Positions 39,445-48,011 of a stretch of 64,000 nt of DNA are shown in pieces. Within the stretch, counting starts at the first letter, position 1. Every line of letters begins with the position of its first letter. The stretch lies in NCBI GenBank assembly GCA_035498405.1, contig DATKAE010000078.1:1-64000 (forward strand), given 5' to 3'. The notes beneath the pieces are model-generated. The model did no database searches. It saw only the letters and a program-made list of their open reading frames with translations, and was not told the origin of the DNA. Position numbers and translations under genes: made by a program. The stretch is from DATBFU01 sp035498405. GTDB taxonomy: Bacteria; Acidobacteriota; Thermoanaerobaculia; UBA5066; Gp7-AA6.

Positions 39445-41742
39445 CTACCTCACCTCGAAGGGGCTCGAGGCCTCCGCGGTCTTTTTCGAAGCCGGATCCG
39501 TCACGGCCACCTTCAGGGCGTAGAGTCCCGGAGAGAGGCCTCGCGGCTGAAAATCGAGGAGAAGCTTGCGCCCGCCACCGCGCTCGATGTCGGAGCGGCG
39601 GGAGACCGCGACGTTGGCCGGTAAACTCTTACCCTCGCGCCCGATGACCTCCGCACGCACATCGAGCGGCGCGGCCTTGCCGCCTTCGCCCAGGTTGTAG
39701 CCGACCACCACCACCTGCGAGGTGCTACTCGCGGAGAGCGTCGGCAGGGCCGCCGGCACGAAGGATTCGCCGCCGATCGCAAACGGATACTCGGCGGGAC
39801 GGTCGGGCGCGTCTGCCCGCGGGTTGCCCCGCACCATCACCCAATGCCCGGGCGCCTCTTCGAAGAGAGGAGGCAGCAGGAAGGGAGATGTTCCCGGGAT
39901 CTCAGGGACGGACACGGCGGTCGAGATCACGCTCGCGCGACCCGTCGTTGCGTTGCGAACCAGCGCGCGAACTCCGTAACGGCCCGGTGCCAAGTAGAGG
40001 TTCCCGTAGAACTTGAGCCCGCTCGACTCCAGATTGGAACGCAGCTTGGAGAGGTCGAGTGCCATCTCCGAAGCGAGATAGTCGGAGAGCGTTCCCGAGG
40101 AATCATTGGCGTAGACATAGATCTGAATTGCCGCGTGGCCGCCGGAGTCGCCCGCCAAGAGAGACGCTCCCGGAATCTCGAGCAGAACCGGAACCAGGGA
40201 GAGGTTCGACTGCGAAGCGAACGGAGCCGCCAGCAGACTGGCCTGGATCTCGTTGGTGCGCGTCCCCCCGGTCACGAGGTCGCCAGCTTGGAGAAGCCGC
40301 TCGAGCGGCGAAAGGTCCTGATAGGGCTTCGGCTCGTAGTACCCGGAGCGAGCCAGAACCCTCGCGCCGGGAGACCGGACGTTGACCTTCAACGCGTGAA
40401 AGGCCCCGGGCTTGGAGAGCTGCTTCGGCTGATAGATCAGGAGGTAGACCAGCGCCGTGCGCTCCTGAAGCTTCTGGAGCTCGCCGCCGAGCTCGTTGGC
40501 ATTTCGCACGAGATCTCCGTTGGTTGCCGCGGCCATCGCGAAGAGCGCGTCGGTGCCGCTGCCGCTGCGGCCCTTGCTGCTGCCGGCGGAGAAGCCCCCG
40601 CTCACATCCCCGTCGGCACGGAGACCGCCGATGTCGACCGTGTCGAGCACGGCGTCGGAGCGGTTGAACTGCGCGAGCACACCGGTCAGAAGCTCGCGCG
40701 TGCCCGAGCTCCCGTAGCGCGCCTCGCTGTCGATCTTCCACACCTCGCCGTAGGCGGCCGCGTCTCCCGCTCCCTGGGGGGTCGAGGTGTCGACGGCCGC
40801 GGTCGTCAGGTTCTGGTTAAGAGAAGTCTTGGCGTCGCCGGCCGCCATGTGGCCAGACATCAGACGGGACTCGAAGCCCTCCGAGAAGAAGAGCACGTGC
40901 TTTCGTCCGCGGGTCGAGTCGAGGACCCGGGCAATGCCACCGAGCGAACCGATGAGCTTGGCCACGCGTCCGCGGGAAATGTCGTCGTTGGCCTGCTTCT
41001 GCATCCGCTGCATGTCGAGAATGTTTTCCAGGTTCGAGCCGCCGTGCTTCCCGCCGGCCATTTCCCCGCCCTCGGACCCTTCCGGGCCGGGCGTCGTGAT
41101 GGTGAGTGAGAGCGGGTCTCGGATCTGGCCGAGGGTGCCGCCAAATCCCAGCGTCTCGACGGCGTAGGTCAGCTGCCGACGGTCCCGCGTGAAGTTCAAG
41201 AGCAGCTTCCACCCGAGATCCACCGAGAGCGTTCCCACCGCCACCAGGTCGCTCGGCTGCAAGCCCTCCGTGACGAACCGGCGGGCGCCCTCGCGGGCGC
41301 GCGCCAGAGACGACGGGCTCGTATAGGTCAGGTCGAAAACGAGCAGCCAAAGCCGCCGTGCCGTCGCCGGCACGGCCTCGGGAGCGCCCGCCTCGGCCGG
41401 GGCCTTGGAAAGATCGATCACGTCGAGCCCCGAGATCGACTGCTTCTTCCCGTCGTCGAAGAGCTCGAAATCACCGGCCGTCAAGCCCGCGACCGGTTTT
41501 CCGTCGCGTCCGATGACGTTGACGGGGACCTCGATCACCGTCACGCTGGTCCTCTCCTGAACGACCCCGGGGGCGGACGACTTTTCCTGGCTGGCCGCCG
41601 ACTTTTCCTGCGCACCCGCAGAGCGCACGGCCAGGGCGAGCGCGAAGACCGAAGCCAGGAGCGCGAGCCGGAGCACAGAACGTGAGGTGGAAGGGACCTT
41701 GCTCTGGGCCGAGTCCGGTAGCGCTTCCCGTTTGGCTGTCAC
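39445..41742 (-). CDS. VWFA-domain secreted protein of the acidobacterial type
   Basis: 765 residues from GTG 41742 (GTGA overlap with the upstream stop). Signal peptide about 18-41. VPVNVIGRDGKPVAGL followed by FELFDDGKKQSI, then a VWFA domain (about 100-330) with LLVFDLTYTS (a MIDAS-like D-x-T/S), is the layout of the VWFA-related proteins that are expanded in Acidobacteria. The C-terminal 350 residues are beta-rich. Function unknown, probably adhesion or envelope assembly. It is the last gene of a three-gene overlapping unit with two BNR propellers. Confidence 0.8.
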   Translation of the reverse strand: MTAKREALPDSAQSKVPSTSRSVLRLALLASVFALALAVRSAGAQEKSAASQEKSSAPGVVQERTSVTVIEVPVNVIGRDGKPVAGLTAGDFELFDDGKKQSISGLDVIDLSKAPAEAGAPEAVPATARRLWLLVFDLTYTSPSSLARAREGARRFVTEGLQPSDLVAVGTLSVDLGWKLLLNFTRDRRQLTYAVETLGFGGTLGQIRDPLSLTITTPGPEGSEGGEMAGGKHGGSNLENILDMQRMQKQANDDISRGRVAKLIGSLGGIARVLDSTRGRKHVLFFSEGFESRLMSGHMAAGDAKTSLNQNLTTAAVDTSTPQGAGDAAAYGEVWKIDSEARYGSSGTRELLTGVLAQFNRSDAVLDTVDIGGLRADGDVSGGFSAGSSKGRSGSGTDALFAMAAATNGDLVRNANELGGELQKLQERTALVYLLIYQPKQLSKPGAFHALKVNVRSPGARVLARSGYYEPKPYQDLSPLERLLQAGDLVTGGTRTNEIQASLLAAPFASQSNLSLVPVLLEIPGASLLAGDSGGHAAIQIYVYANDSSGTLSDYLASEMALDLSKLRSNLESSGLKFYGNLYLAPGRYGVRALVRNATTGRASVISTAVSVPEIPGTSPFLLPPLFEEAPGHWVMVRGNPRADAPDRPAEYPFAIGGESFVPAALPTLSASSTSQVVVVGYNLGEGGKAAPLDVRAEVIGREGKSLPANVAVSRRSDIERGGGRKLLLDFQPRGLSPGLYALKVAVTDPASKKTAEASSPFEVR

Positions 41743-42815
41743 GGCTCCTCCTCCGCCGGCGGAGGCGCCGGCAGCACCACGGTCTTCCAGGACTTGCCGC
41801 CGTCGGCGCTCCGGGTGACGGCGCCCTCGCCTCCGAGAAGAATGGTCCCTCCTCGATCGCGATCGATGGCGATCGCATTGAAGAGCGAACCGCCCGAGCC
41901 GGCGTCGACCGAACCCCATGAGGATCCGCCATCGCCGCTCCGGAACAGGCCCGAGCCCGTGCAAGCATAGAGCCTTCCGGTCGAACCGGGATCGATCGCC
42001 ACGGTCAAGACCGCGATCGTCGTCAGCCCCCTGCTGGCCGAGGACCAGACCTCCCCCGCCGTCGTGCTCTTGAAGAGACCGGCGCCCGTCGCGGCAAACA
42101 GCGTCGCCGGCACCGACGGGTGAACGGCGATTCCCCGGACGGGCGCACGGCACAAGGGAGGGCCGGAAGTCCATCTTGCCGCCGCCTTGTCGCGCCGCAA
42201 GATCACTCCGCTCCGGGTCCCGCCGTAGAGAACGCCGGAACCGGGCGCCACGGCGAGCGCCGTCACGAATGGGTCCGACAGGCCCTCGCGCAGCTCCTTC
42301 CAGCTGCGGCCGCCGTCTGAACTCTGGAAAACGCCGCCGTCTGTCGCCGCGTAGGCGGCCCTCGGTGGCTCAGGATCGACGGCGAGCGCTTCGACGAAGA
42401 GGTTGGAGAGTCCCTTGTTCGCCTCCGCCCACTCCCGCCCACCGTCGCCGCTCCGAAAGACGCCGGCGCCGTTGGTGCCCGCAAGCACGACGGACGGCTC
42501 GGCCGGATCGACCGCGAGAGCGGAAATGAAGAGCCCCGCGACGGCTCCTCCGACGAGAGCCCAATGCTCGCCGCGGTCGCCGCTCACGTAAAGGCCTCCG
42601 GCGGCTGTGCCCGCAAACACCGTCGCGGAAGAGGGAACGATCGCCAGCGCCATCACGCCGCCGGCTCCAGCCGCTGCGGGATCCGCCCTTGCGGGCGCGA
42701 CCGATGTCACCACGCCCGCGAGCGCGAGCAGAGCGGGTCGGACCAACCACGCCGATCGGAGGGCGCCGAACGGCCTCGCCTCAGTCAGCCGCGCGGGCGT
42801 GGCGCTCGCCTCCAT
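41739..42815 (-). CDS. BNR/Ycf48-like seven-bladed beta-propeller, secreted (copy 2)
   Basis: 358 residues. Signal sequence about 25-45, then seven repeats of about 43 residues built on ALAVDP-x-P-x-YAGT-x-GVF-x-SxDGG-x-W, the Asp-box (BNR) strand pattern; repeat four is the most diverged. It overlaps the upstream paralogue by 35 nt and the VWFA gene by 4 nt. Asp-box propellers include sialidases and the Ycf48 assembly factor; no sialidase Arg triad or active-site Tyr/Glu set is evident, so a binding or scaffold role is inferred. Confidence 0.75.
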   Translation of the reverse strand: MEASATPARLTEARPFGALRSAWLVRPALLALAGVVTSVAPARADPAAAGAGGVMALAIVPSSATVFAGTAAGGLYVSGDRGEHWALVGGAVAGLFISALAVDPAEPSVVLAGTNGAGVFRSGDGGREWAEANKGLSNLFVEALAVDPEPPRAAYAATDGGVFQSSDGGRSWKELREGLSDPFVTALAVAPGSGVLYGGTRSGVILRRDKAAARWTSGPPLCRAPVRGIAVHPSVPATLFAATGAGLFKSTTAGEVWSSASRGLTTIAVLTVAIDPGSTGRLYACTGSGLFRSGDGGSSWGSVDAGSGGSLFNAIAIDRDRGGTILLGGEGAVTRSADGGKSWKTVVLPAPPPAEEEP

Positions 42816-43857
42816 CTCTCTTCAGCTCTATCCAGCTCGATCCTCGGCTGGTGCTCTTGAAGAGCCCTCCATCGGTCCCCGCGTAAAGAGTCTCGGGGCT
42901 CGACGGGTCGACGGCCAGCACCGTGACGAAAGAGTTGGTCAGACCGGTGCTCGACGCCACCCAGCTCGCGCCGCCGTCGGCGCTCCGAAAGACCCCGCTT
43001 GCCGTGCCCGCGTAGAGGGTGCCGGAGGAGGTCGGGTCGATGGCGAGCGCGAGCGCAAACCGGCTGGTCAAGCCATTATTGACGGGAGCCCAGGTCTTGC
43101 CCGCGTCGGAGCTCCGGAAGACACCTTCCACGGTCTGCGCGTAGAGGATCTCCGGGGATCTTCGATCGATCGTGAGGGCGAGCACGATCGTGCTCTTCAA
43201 TCCCTCGTTGGCCGGTTTCCACGTGGCGCCGCCGTCGGAGCTCTTGAAGATTCCCCCGCCGTTGGTAGCGGCGTAAAGGGTCGCCGGCGCCGAAGGATCG
43301 ATCGCCAGGGTCGTGACGAACTGATTCGTCATCCCGCGTCCCAAGCTAACCCAGGTGGCCCCGCCGTCGCTGCTCTTGAAGATCCCTTTCCCCGTTCCCG
43401 CGTACACCGTCGGCGACTGTGTCGGATCGATGGCGAGGGCGCCGACGAACAGACCGCCGATCTCGGTGTCGAGTGCCATGCGCTCGACACCGCTCGCCGT
43501 CTTCTTGAAAATGCCCGCTCCCGTGCCGACCCAGATGTCCGAGGAAGAACTGTCGACCGCGATCGCACCGACCGAGCTTCCGGCCAAGGCCGGATCCAGG
43601 AGCCCCCAGGTGGCGCCTCCGTCAACGCTCCGGAAGGCGCCGCCTCCGGTCCCCGCGTAAACCGTGCTCGGAGACTTCGGGTCGACCGCCACCGCCATAA
43701 CGGCTCGGCCGTACGGCCCCGGCGGCAGGCGCTTGGTCTTCGGAGCCGCCGGCCCAGCCGCCAAGGCGACGCCGGCCGCGAGAAAAGGCAGCATGCGACG
43801 GCCCGTCCTCAGCAGTCGCCGAGCCGTCCCGAAGCCTCGAGGGCTCCCTCCCACCAT
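42781..43857 (-). CDS. BNR/Ycf48-like seven-bladed beta-propeller, secreted (copy 1)
   Basis: 358 residues from ATG 43857, chosen because GGAGG precedes it by 5 nt; an in-frame ATG further up (43899) lacks this. Signal sequence about 15-35, then seven repeats of 43-44 residues such as ALAIDPTQSPTVYAGTG and GIFKSSDGGATW. It is a paralogue of the next gene with the same blade count and the same length, though diverged. First gene of the propeller-propeller-VWFA unit. Confidence 0.75.
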   Translation of the reverse strand: MVGGSPRGFGTARRLLRTGRRMLPFLAAGVALAAGPAAPKTKRLPPGPYGRAVMAVAVDPKSPSTVYAGTGGGAFRSVDGGATWGLLDPALAGSSVGAIAVDSSSSDIWVGTGAGIFKKTASGVERMALDTEIGGLFVGALAIDPTQSPTVYAGTGKGIFKSSDGGATWVSLGRGMTNQFVTTLAIDPSAPATLYAATNGGGIFKSSDGGATWKPANEGLKSTIVLALTIDRRSPEILYAQTVEGVFRSSDAGKTWAPVNNGLTSRFALALAIDPTSSGTLYAGTASGVFRSADGGASWVASSTGLTNSFVTVLAVDPSSPETLYAGTDGGLFKSTSRGSSWIELKRDGGERHARAAD

Positions 43858-44026
43858 CGGTTCCTCCGGGTCGACCCGCATTCTATTCATTCGCGACATG
43901 CCACCGATGCCCTTGGGACGAATGCACTCGCCGCCGGGCCGGGAAGCGTTGCTTCAGAGCTGAAGCGGGGCGCGTCCCGGCAAATCCTTCGCCTTCGGCT
44001 CGATTTTCCTGCAGAGGCACCGGCCG

Positions 44027-44476
44027 CTACCTCGCCTTCTCCGCGACCTTCTCCTTGACCGCCTGGACTTCCGGGTGCTGGAAGCCCAGCAGCTCCGCAA
44101 TTCGCCGAGCGAGGTGATTCTCCGCCTCCGTCAAGGTTCCATCCGAGTAGACCACGCCCCAAATCGCCTCGATCAGTCGGAGCCGCTCGTCACGGGAGAA
44201 GCCCTCGGCCACCAGCCTCGTGAACTGGAAGAGGTCCACGCTCTCGCGCCGCTCCGCTTCGGCAAGACGGAGAACCTCTCGGAGGTCGGCGTCCGCAACG
44301 CCCATCTCGCGGGCCGCTCGCGCGATGCGCTGACGTTCCACCTCCGAGAAGTCGTCATCGGCGTGGGCGAGCTCGAGGAGCAAGGCGCACGCCGCCACGC
44401 GTACCTGATCCACCGGCCGTCCCTCACGTCCCGCCGCGAGGCGCTGCGCAAAGAAGGAACGAATGGAATCGAACAC
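44027..44476 (-). CDS. TerB-like (tellurite-resistance B family) protein
   Basis: 149 residues from GTG 44476. All-helical TerB domain with ACALLLELAHADDDFSEVE and the repeat of that pattern IEAIWGVVYSDGTLTEAEN, each holding an acidic metal-binding-like loop. Family members are cytosolic and linked to stress; none of the other ter genes is nearby, so tellurite resistance itself is not implied. TAGACT ends 7 nt before the GTG. Confidence 0.8.
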   Translation of the reverse strand: MFDSIRSFFAQRLAAGREGRPVDQVRVAACALLLELAHADDDFSEVERQRIARAAREMGVADADLREVLRLAEAERRESVDLFQFTRLVAEGFSRDERLRLIEAIWGVVYSDGTLTEAENHLARRIAELLGFQHPEVQAVKEKVAEKAR

Positions 44477-44483
44477 CGGCCGG

Positions 44484-44489
44484 AGTCTA
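44484..44489 (-). promoter_or_regulatory. -10 box TAGACT, 7 nt before GTG 44476
   Basis: Short-spacer promoter in the 145-bp divergent gap with the DinB gene. It supports the GTG start. Confidence 0.6.
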
Positions 44490-44505
44490 ACTCCCGGCGG
44501 CGGCT

Positions 44506-44519
44506 CAGGGGCAAGGGGC
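44506..44519 (+). repeat. 7-bp tandem, CAGGGGC AAGGGGC
   Basis: Two copies of an xAGGGGC heptamer in the TerB-DinB gap. The same core forms the threefold repeat at 26753-26773. Confidence 0.5.
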
Positions 44520-44621
44520 CTAAGACGTGGGTCTGATGGGCCGCCTCCATTCGCCCCAAATCGCCCGTTCCGAGGAAACTTTGCCCGGGCACGTGCGTAT
44601 TGGGAGTGTGAGGCACGAAAG

Positions 44622-45143
44622 ATGAATCGCCGCAAGTTGGAAACGCTGCTGCTCACACTGGAATCGACACCCGCCCTCCTGGCCCGCGCGGCGCGGGAGT
44701 TCTCGGCGCGGGAAACGAAGGAACGACCCGCGGGCGGGGGCTTCTCGCTGGTCGAGAACGTGTGGCACTTGGCGGACCTGGAACGCGAGGCCTACGGCGT
44801 GCGCATCGGCCGCCTCTTGACAGAGGAAAATCCGATCCTCTCGAACTTCGACGGAGACGCGATCGCGCGCGCCCGGGACTACCAGCGGAGGAATCTGGCG
44901 GAAGGGCTCGGAGCCTTCAGCCTCGCGCGGCGCGAAAACATCGAGTGGCTGCGCGCCGTGCCGGCCGCGGCGTGGAAGAGAGCGGGCCTTCAGGAGTCGG
45001 TCGGCCGAATCACGCTCGCCGACGTGCCGCGCATGATGGCCGAGCACGACCGCTCCCACACCGAAGACATTCGGGAGTTGCTCCGGCACCTGCGTTCGAC
45101 CGCGACACCGGCGCGCCCGCGCCCCACCTCTGCCGTCGCCTGA
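44622..45143 (+). CDS. DinB-superfamily protein (first of two in the window)
   Basis: 173 residues. Four-helix DinB/YfiT-like fold: FSLVENVWHLADLEREAYGVRI carries the first metal His and AEHDRSHTEDIRELL the paired HxxxH near the C-terminus. Members bind a divalent metal; many act as thiol-dependent transferases (bacillithiol or mycothiol S-transferases) or in stress. ATG 44622 has a weak purine stretch upstream (GAAAG). Confidence 0.8.
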   Translation: MNRRKLETLLLTLESTPALLARAAREFSARETKERPAGGGFSLVENVWHLADLEREAYGVRIGRLLTEENPILSNFDGDAIARARDYQRRNLAEGLGAFSLARRENIEWLRAVPAAAWKRAGLQESVGRITLADVPRMMAEHDRSHTEDIRELLRHLRSTATPARPRPTSAVA

Positions 45144-45219
45144 CCTCTCATCCCTAGCCGGCCCGGCGGCCGGTCCGGAGTCCGACCCTCCTTCCGGATC
45201 CCGGGCTGTCCGCCGGGCT

Positions 45220-45861
45220 CTAGTCTCGGGCGAGGGCTGCCCGTCGCTTCTTCATCCGTTCGCGCGCGAAGGCGATCAAGCCCGGCAGGATCGAGAGAAA
45301 GATGATCCCGAGGACCACCGCCTCGAAGTGACGCTGCACGAAGGCGACCCGACCCAGGAAATAGCCGGCGTATGTCATCGAGACGACCCATCCGATCCCG
45401 CCGAACACGTTGAAGAAGATGAAGCGCGCGTAGTCCATCCGACCCATGCCGGCAACGACCGGCGCGAAGGTTCGGACGATCGGCATGAACCGGGCGAGGA
45501 TGATGGTCTTGCCCCCGTGCTTCTCGTAGAAGTCGTGGGCACGGCGCAGGTGCTCCGGGTGAAACAGAAGGGACTTCGGGCGCTTGAAGAGGGCCGGGCC
45601 GGCGCGGCGGCCGATCCAATAGCCCACCGTGTCGCCGAGAATGGCGGCCGCGATCAAGAGGGCGTTCAAGAGAAGGATCGAGAGGTGTCCCTGGGCGGCC
45701 AGGGCGCCGGCCGTGAAGAGCAGCGAATCGCCGGGCAGGAAGAATCCGACCATGAGCCCCGTTTCCGAAAAGACGACGGCCGTGATGACGGCGAGGCCGC
45801 CGACGCGAACGAGCGTCTGCACGTCGGTCAGCTGGTGGAAGAGTTCCCGCAGCCAGTCCAT
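45220..45861 (-). CDS. DedA-family (VTT domain) membrane protein
   Basis: 213 residues. Re-entrant N-terminal half with FSETGLMVGFFLPGDSLLF (E and D/S of the DedA motif), GDTVGYWIGRRAG and FMPIVRTFAPVVAGMGRM, then C-terminal helices. DedA proteins flip or scramble phospholipids and polyprenyl phosphate carriers; recycling undecaprenyl phosphate would fit the glycan genes in this region, as inference. TAAGAT ends 10 nt before the ATG. Divergent from queF, 38 bp apart. Confidence 0.88.
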   Translation of the reverse strand: MDWLRELFHQLTDVQTLVRVGGLAVITAVVFSETGLMVGFFLPGDSLLFTAGALAAQGHLSILLLNALLIAAAILGDTVGYWIGRRAGPALFKRPKSLLFHPEHLRRAHDFYEKHGGKTIILARFMPIVRTFAPVVAGMGRMDYARFIFFNVFGGIGWVVSMTYAGYFLGRVAFVQRHFEAVVLGIIFLSILPGLIAFARERMKKRRAALARD

Positions 45862-45871
45862 GGGCGCCGGG

Positions 45872-45877
45872 ATCTTA
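45872..45877 (-). promoter_or_regulatory. -10 box TAAGAT, 10 nt before ATG 45861 (dedA-like)
   Basis: It lies back to back with the queF box, only 8 bp between the two hexamers. Confidence 0.45.
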
Positions 45878-45885
45878 GCTTGGTT

Positions 45886-45891
45886 TAGGAT
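45886..45891 (+). promoter_or_regulatory. -10 box TAGGAT, 8 nt before ATG 45900 (queF)
   Basis: Short-spacer promoter without a ribosome site; part of a GGGATC...GATCCC inverted pair (45869-45874, 45889-45894). Confidence 0.55.
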
Positions 45892-45899
45892 CCCACCGG

Positions 45900-46301
45900 A
45901 TGAGCGAGTACACCGCCGCGCACGCGGCAGCGGGCATCGATGCGGAGCTCCCGCGCATCGAGACGTGGCCCAATCAGTACGCGGACTACGAGATCGCCGT
46001 GGAGATCCCCGAGTACAACGCGATCTGCCCGAAGACGGGACTCCCCGACTTCGGTCACCTCACGATCCGCTACGTGCCGGACCGTCTCTGTCTCGAGCTG
46101 AAATCGCTCAAGCTCTACATCGTCGCGTACCGGAATGTCGGAATCTTCTACGAGAACGCGGTCAACCGGATCCTGGAGGACTGTGTCGCGGCATGCCGGC
46201 CGAAATCGATGACCGTCACCGGGAGGTTCTCTTCGCGCGGCGGGATCTCCTCGGTCGTCGAGGCACGCTACCCGAGGGGCGCGCCGAAGCCTCGGGAATG
46301 A
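45900..46301 (+). CDS. queF: QueF: NADPH-dependent preQ0 reductase
   Basis: 133 residues, the short unimodular QueF (T-fold). IPEYNAICPKTGLPDFGHL has the catalytic Cys (thioimide) and Asp; LELKSLKLYIVAYRNVGIFYENAVNRI is the QueF NADPH motif. It reduces preQ0 to preQ1 for queuosine in tRNA. The His of the usual HE pair is Tyr (YE), which I believe is common in this short group. The leaderless-type promoter leaves no space for a preQ1 riboswitch. Other que genes are outside the window. Confidence 0.9.
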   Translation: MSEYTAAHAAAGIDAELPRIETWPNQYADYEIAVEIPEYNAICPKTGLPDFGHLTIRYVPDRLCLELKSLKLYIVAYRNVGIFYENAVNRILEDCVAACRPKSMTVTGRFSSRGGISSVVEARYPRGAPKPRE

Positions 46302-46346
46302 CGCTTCGCGACGATTCGGGACTGCCCTTTCCCGACGCCTCGGCGC

Positions 46347-47183
46347 TCAAGCCTCTCCGCGAAACTCCCTCTGAAGCGCCTCCCGGAGACTCGCCGCGAT
46401 GGGACCCGGCTCCCCGTTTCCGATCCGCCGATCCGCGATCTTCACCAGGGAGTGGGTCCAGAGGGTCGTGGACGCGAGGAAGACTTCGGTCGCGGAGAAC
46501 ATTTCCTCGACCGTGAAGGCCCGCTCCTCGACCCGAATCGAGAGCCGGCCCGCCGCCTCGATCACGGCGCCTCGCGTCACACCCGGGAGGATCGAAGGGC
46601 CGTTGGGAGCCGTTCGCACCTTTTCGCCGATCAACGCGAAGAGATTGGCCTTCGTGCCCTCCAGGGCGAGGCCGTCACGCACGAAGATCGCGTCCATCGC
46701 TCCGGCCTCGCGCGCCTCCTGCGCGGCCAGAACGTTGGGCAACAGCATGACGGTCTTGATGTCGCAACGCCCCCACCGCTGGTCGGCCACGAGAATGGCG
46801 CTGCCGCCCGACTCTTCAGGCTGCGGATCGCTCGCCCGCGCGAAGGCGAAGACCGTTGCCGGAGTTTCCTTGGGCGGAAAGACGTGCGTACGCGGCGCCG
46901 CCCCGCGTGAGACCTGCGCGTAGACGACGGCGTCGCTCCCCGCCAGTCCATTCTCCGAAAGCAGGCGCCGCGCCGCCGCCGGGTAGAAGCCGGCATCGGC
47001 CTCGATCCGCAAGGCCGCCAGGCCCTCGCGCATCCGCCGCAGATGCTCCTCCAGGTGGTAGGGCCGGCCGCGATCGAAGCGGACCACTTCATAGATTGCG
47101 TCCGCGAAGAGAAAGCCGCGATCGAGCGGCGAGACCGACGCCTTCTCGAGCGCAAGGAAGTCGCCGTTCAAGTAGACGATCAT
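46347..47183 (-). CDS. dat: D-amino-acid aminotransferase (class IV PLP enzyme)
   Basis: 278 residues. VSPLDRGFLFADAIYEVVR (17-35) and RCDIKTVMLLPNVLAAQEA, with the PLP Lys in DIKT, plus EGTKANLF are the markers of D-alanine aminotransferase rather than BCAT (which has a Tyr-Gly-x-Gly pattern). It makes D-Glu or D-Ala for the cell wall. TAGAAT ends 7 nt before the ATG. Convergent with queF across 45 bp. Confidence 0.85.
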   Translation of the reverse strand: MIVYLNGDFLALEKASVSPLDRGFLFADAIYEVVRFDRGRPYHLEEHLRRMREGLAALRIEADAGFYPAAARRLLSENGLAGSDAVVYAQVSRGAAPRTHVFPPKETPATVFAFARASDPQPEESGGSAILVADQRWGRCDIKTVMLLPNVLAAQEAREAGAMDAIFVRDGLALEGTKANLFALIGEKVRTAPNGPSILPGVTRGAVIEAAGRLSIRVEERAFTVEEMFSATEVFLASTTLWTHSLVKIADRRIGNGEPGPIAASLREALQREFRGEA

Positions 47184-47190
47184 GCGCGGG

Positions 47191-47196
47191 ATTCTA
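47191..47196 (-). promoter_or_regulatory. -10 box TAGAAT, 7 nt before ATG 47183
   Basis: TAGAAT, CCCGCGC, ATG: short-spacer type, no ribosome site. Confidence 0.6.
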
Positions 47197-47261
47197 TTCG
47201 CGGGCCCGTGAAGCGTCGGCGCGAGGGGAGACGCCCGGTGCGCGGCCTCACACTCGGACCG

Positions 47262-48011
47262 TCATGCCTCGCTTCGGCCAAATTCTCGCACCGCCTCTCG
47301 CAATGCCGGGTCTCCCGAAAGGCTCCGGTAGGCAGTCTCCGCCCGCGGCAGCACCCGGGCGAGCGCCTCGCGCCGGCCGGCCCGAAGCAGGTCGCGCGCG
47401 GCGGCGAGCGCGGCGGGACTTCGCCCGAGCAGCTGCTCCGCGAGCCGATCCGTTTCGCGTGGCAGGGCCGCGCCATCCACCACTCGGCTCGCGAAACCCG
47501 CCTCCCCCGCCTCGCGCCCGGAGAAGATCCGGCCGGTGAGAATCCATTCGTTCCGGCGCGCCTCTCCGATCCGGCTAGGCAACAGCGCGACGGCGGCCGG
47601 GGGAAAACAGGCGAGCCGGATCTCCGGAAAGCCGATTCGGGCGTCTCCCGCCGCCAAGACGAGATCACACGCCGCCGCGATCTCGGCGCCGCCGCCCAGA
47701 CAAGCGCCGGACACCGCCGCGAGCGTCACGGCCGGGGAACCGATGAGGGCCGAGAGCGCTCGCCGCATCGCCAGGAGCATCCGCTCGATCGCCTCCGGCT
47801 CCGGCTCGTGCTCGGAGACGGACACGCCGGCTGAGAATGCCCGCGGCCAGCCCGTCAAGACGAGCAGACGCGCCGACCCGATCTCGCCGACGCGGGCCGC
47901 GAGCTCTCCGAGCGCGGCCACTCCCAGGACGTTGACCGGCGGGATCCGGATCTCCAGGTCGGCGCGGCCGGACCCGGAGACGCGCAAGAAGATCCCGCCG
48001 GCCGGGTTCAC
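47262..48011 (-). CDS. Enoyl-CoA hydratase/isomerase family protein (second crotonase)
   Basis: 249 residues from GTG 48011, which overlaps the preceding stop (GTGA). RIPPVNVLGVAALGEL, FSAGVSVSEHEP (oxyanion hole) and GACLGGGAEIAAACDLVLA are crotonase segments; a Glu is kept in IGFPEIRLA. The PP(L/V)NVL start and truncated C-terminus resemble dienoyl- or cyclohexadienoyl-CoA hydratases of aromatic degradation, but this is too weak to name a substrate. Coupled to a secreted MBL-fold protein, an odd pair. Confidence 0.78.
   Translation of the reverse strand: MNPAGGIFLRVSGSGRADLEIRIPPVNVLGVAALGELAARVGEIGSARLLVLTGWPRAFSAGVSVSEHEPEPEAIERMLLAMRRALSALIGSPAVTLAAVSGACLGGGAEIAAACDLVLAAGDARIGFPEIRLACFPPAAVALLPSRIGEARRNEWILTGRIFSGREAGEAGFASRVVDGAALPRETDRLAEQLLGRSPAALAAARDLLRAGRREALARVLPRAETAYRSLSGDPALREAVREFGRSEA

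Noticed and set aside
44027..44476. A tellurite-resistance operon
   Set aside because: Only a lone TerB-like gene is present; terA, terC, terD and terE are absent from the window.
45900..46301. An inactive QueF because His of the HE pair is Tyr
   Set aside because: The catalytic Cys and Asp and the rest of the QueF motif are intact, and I believe the YE form is common in short QueF proteins.
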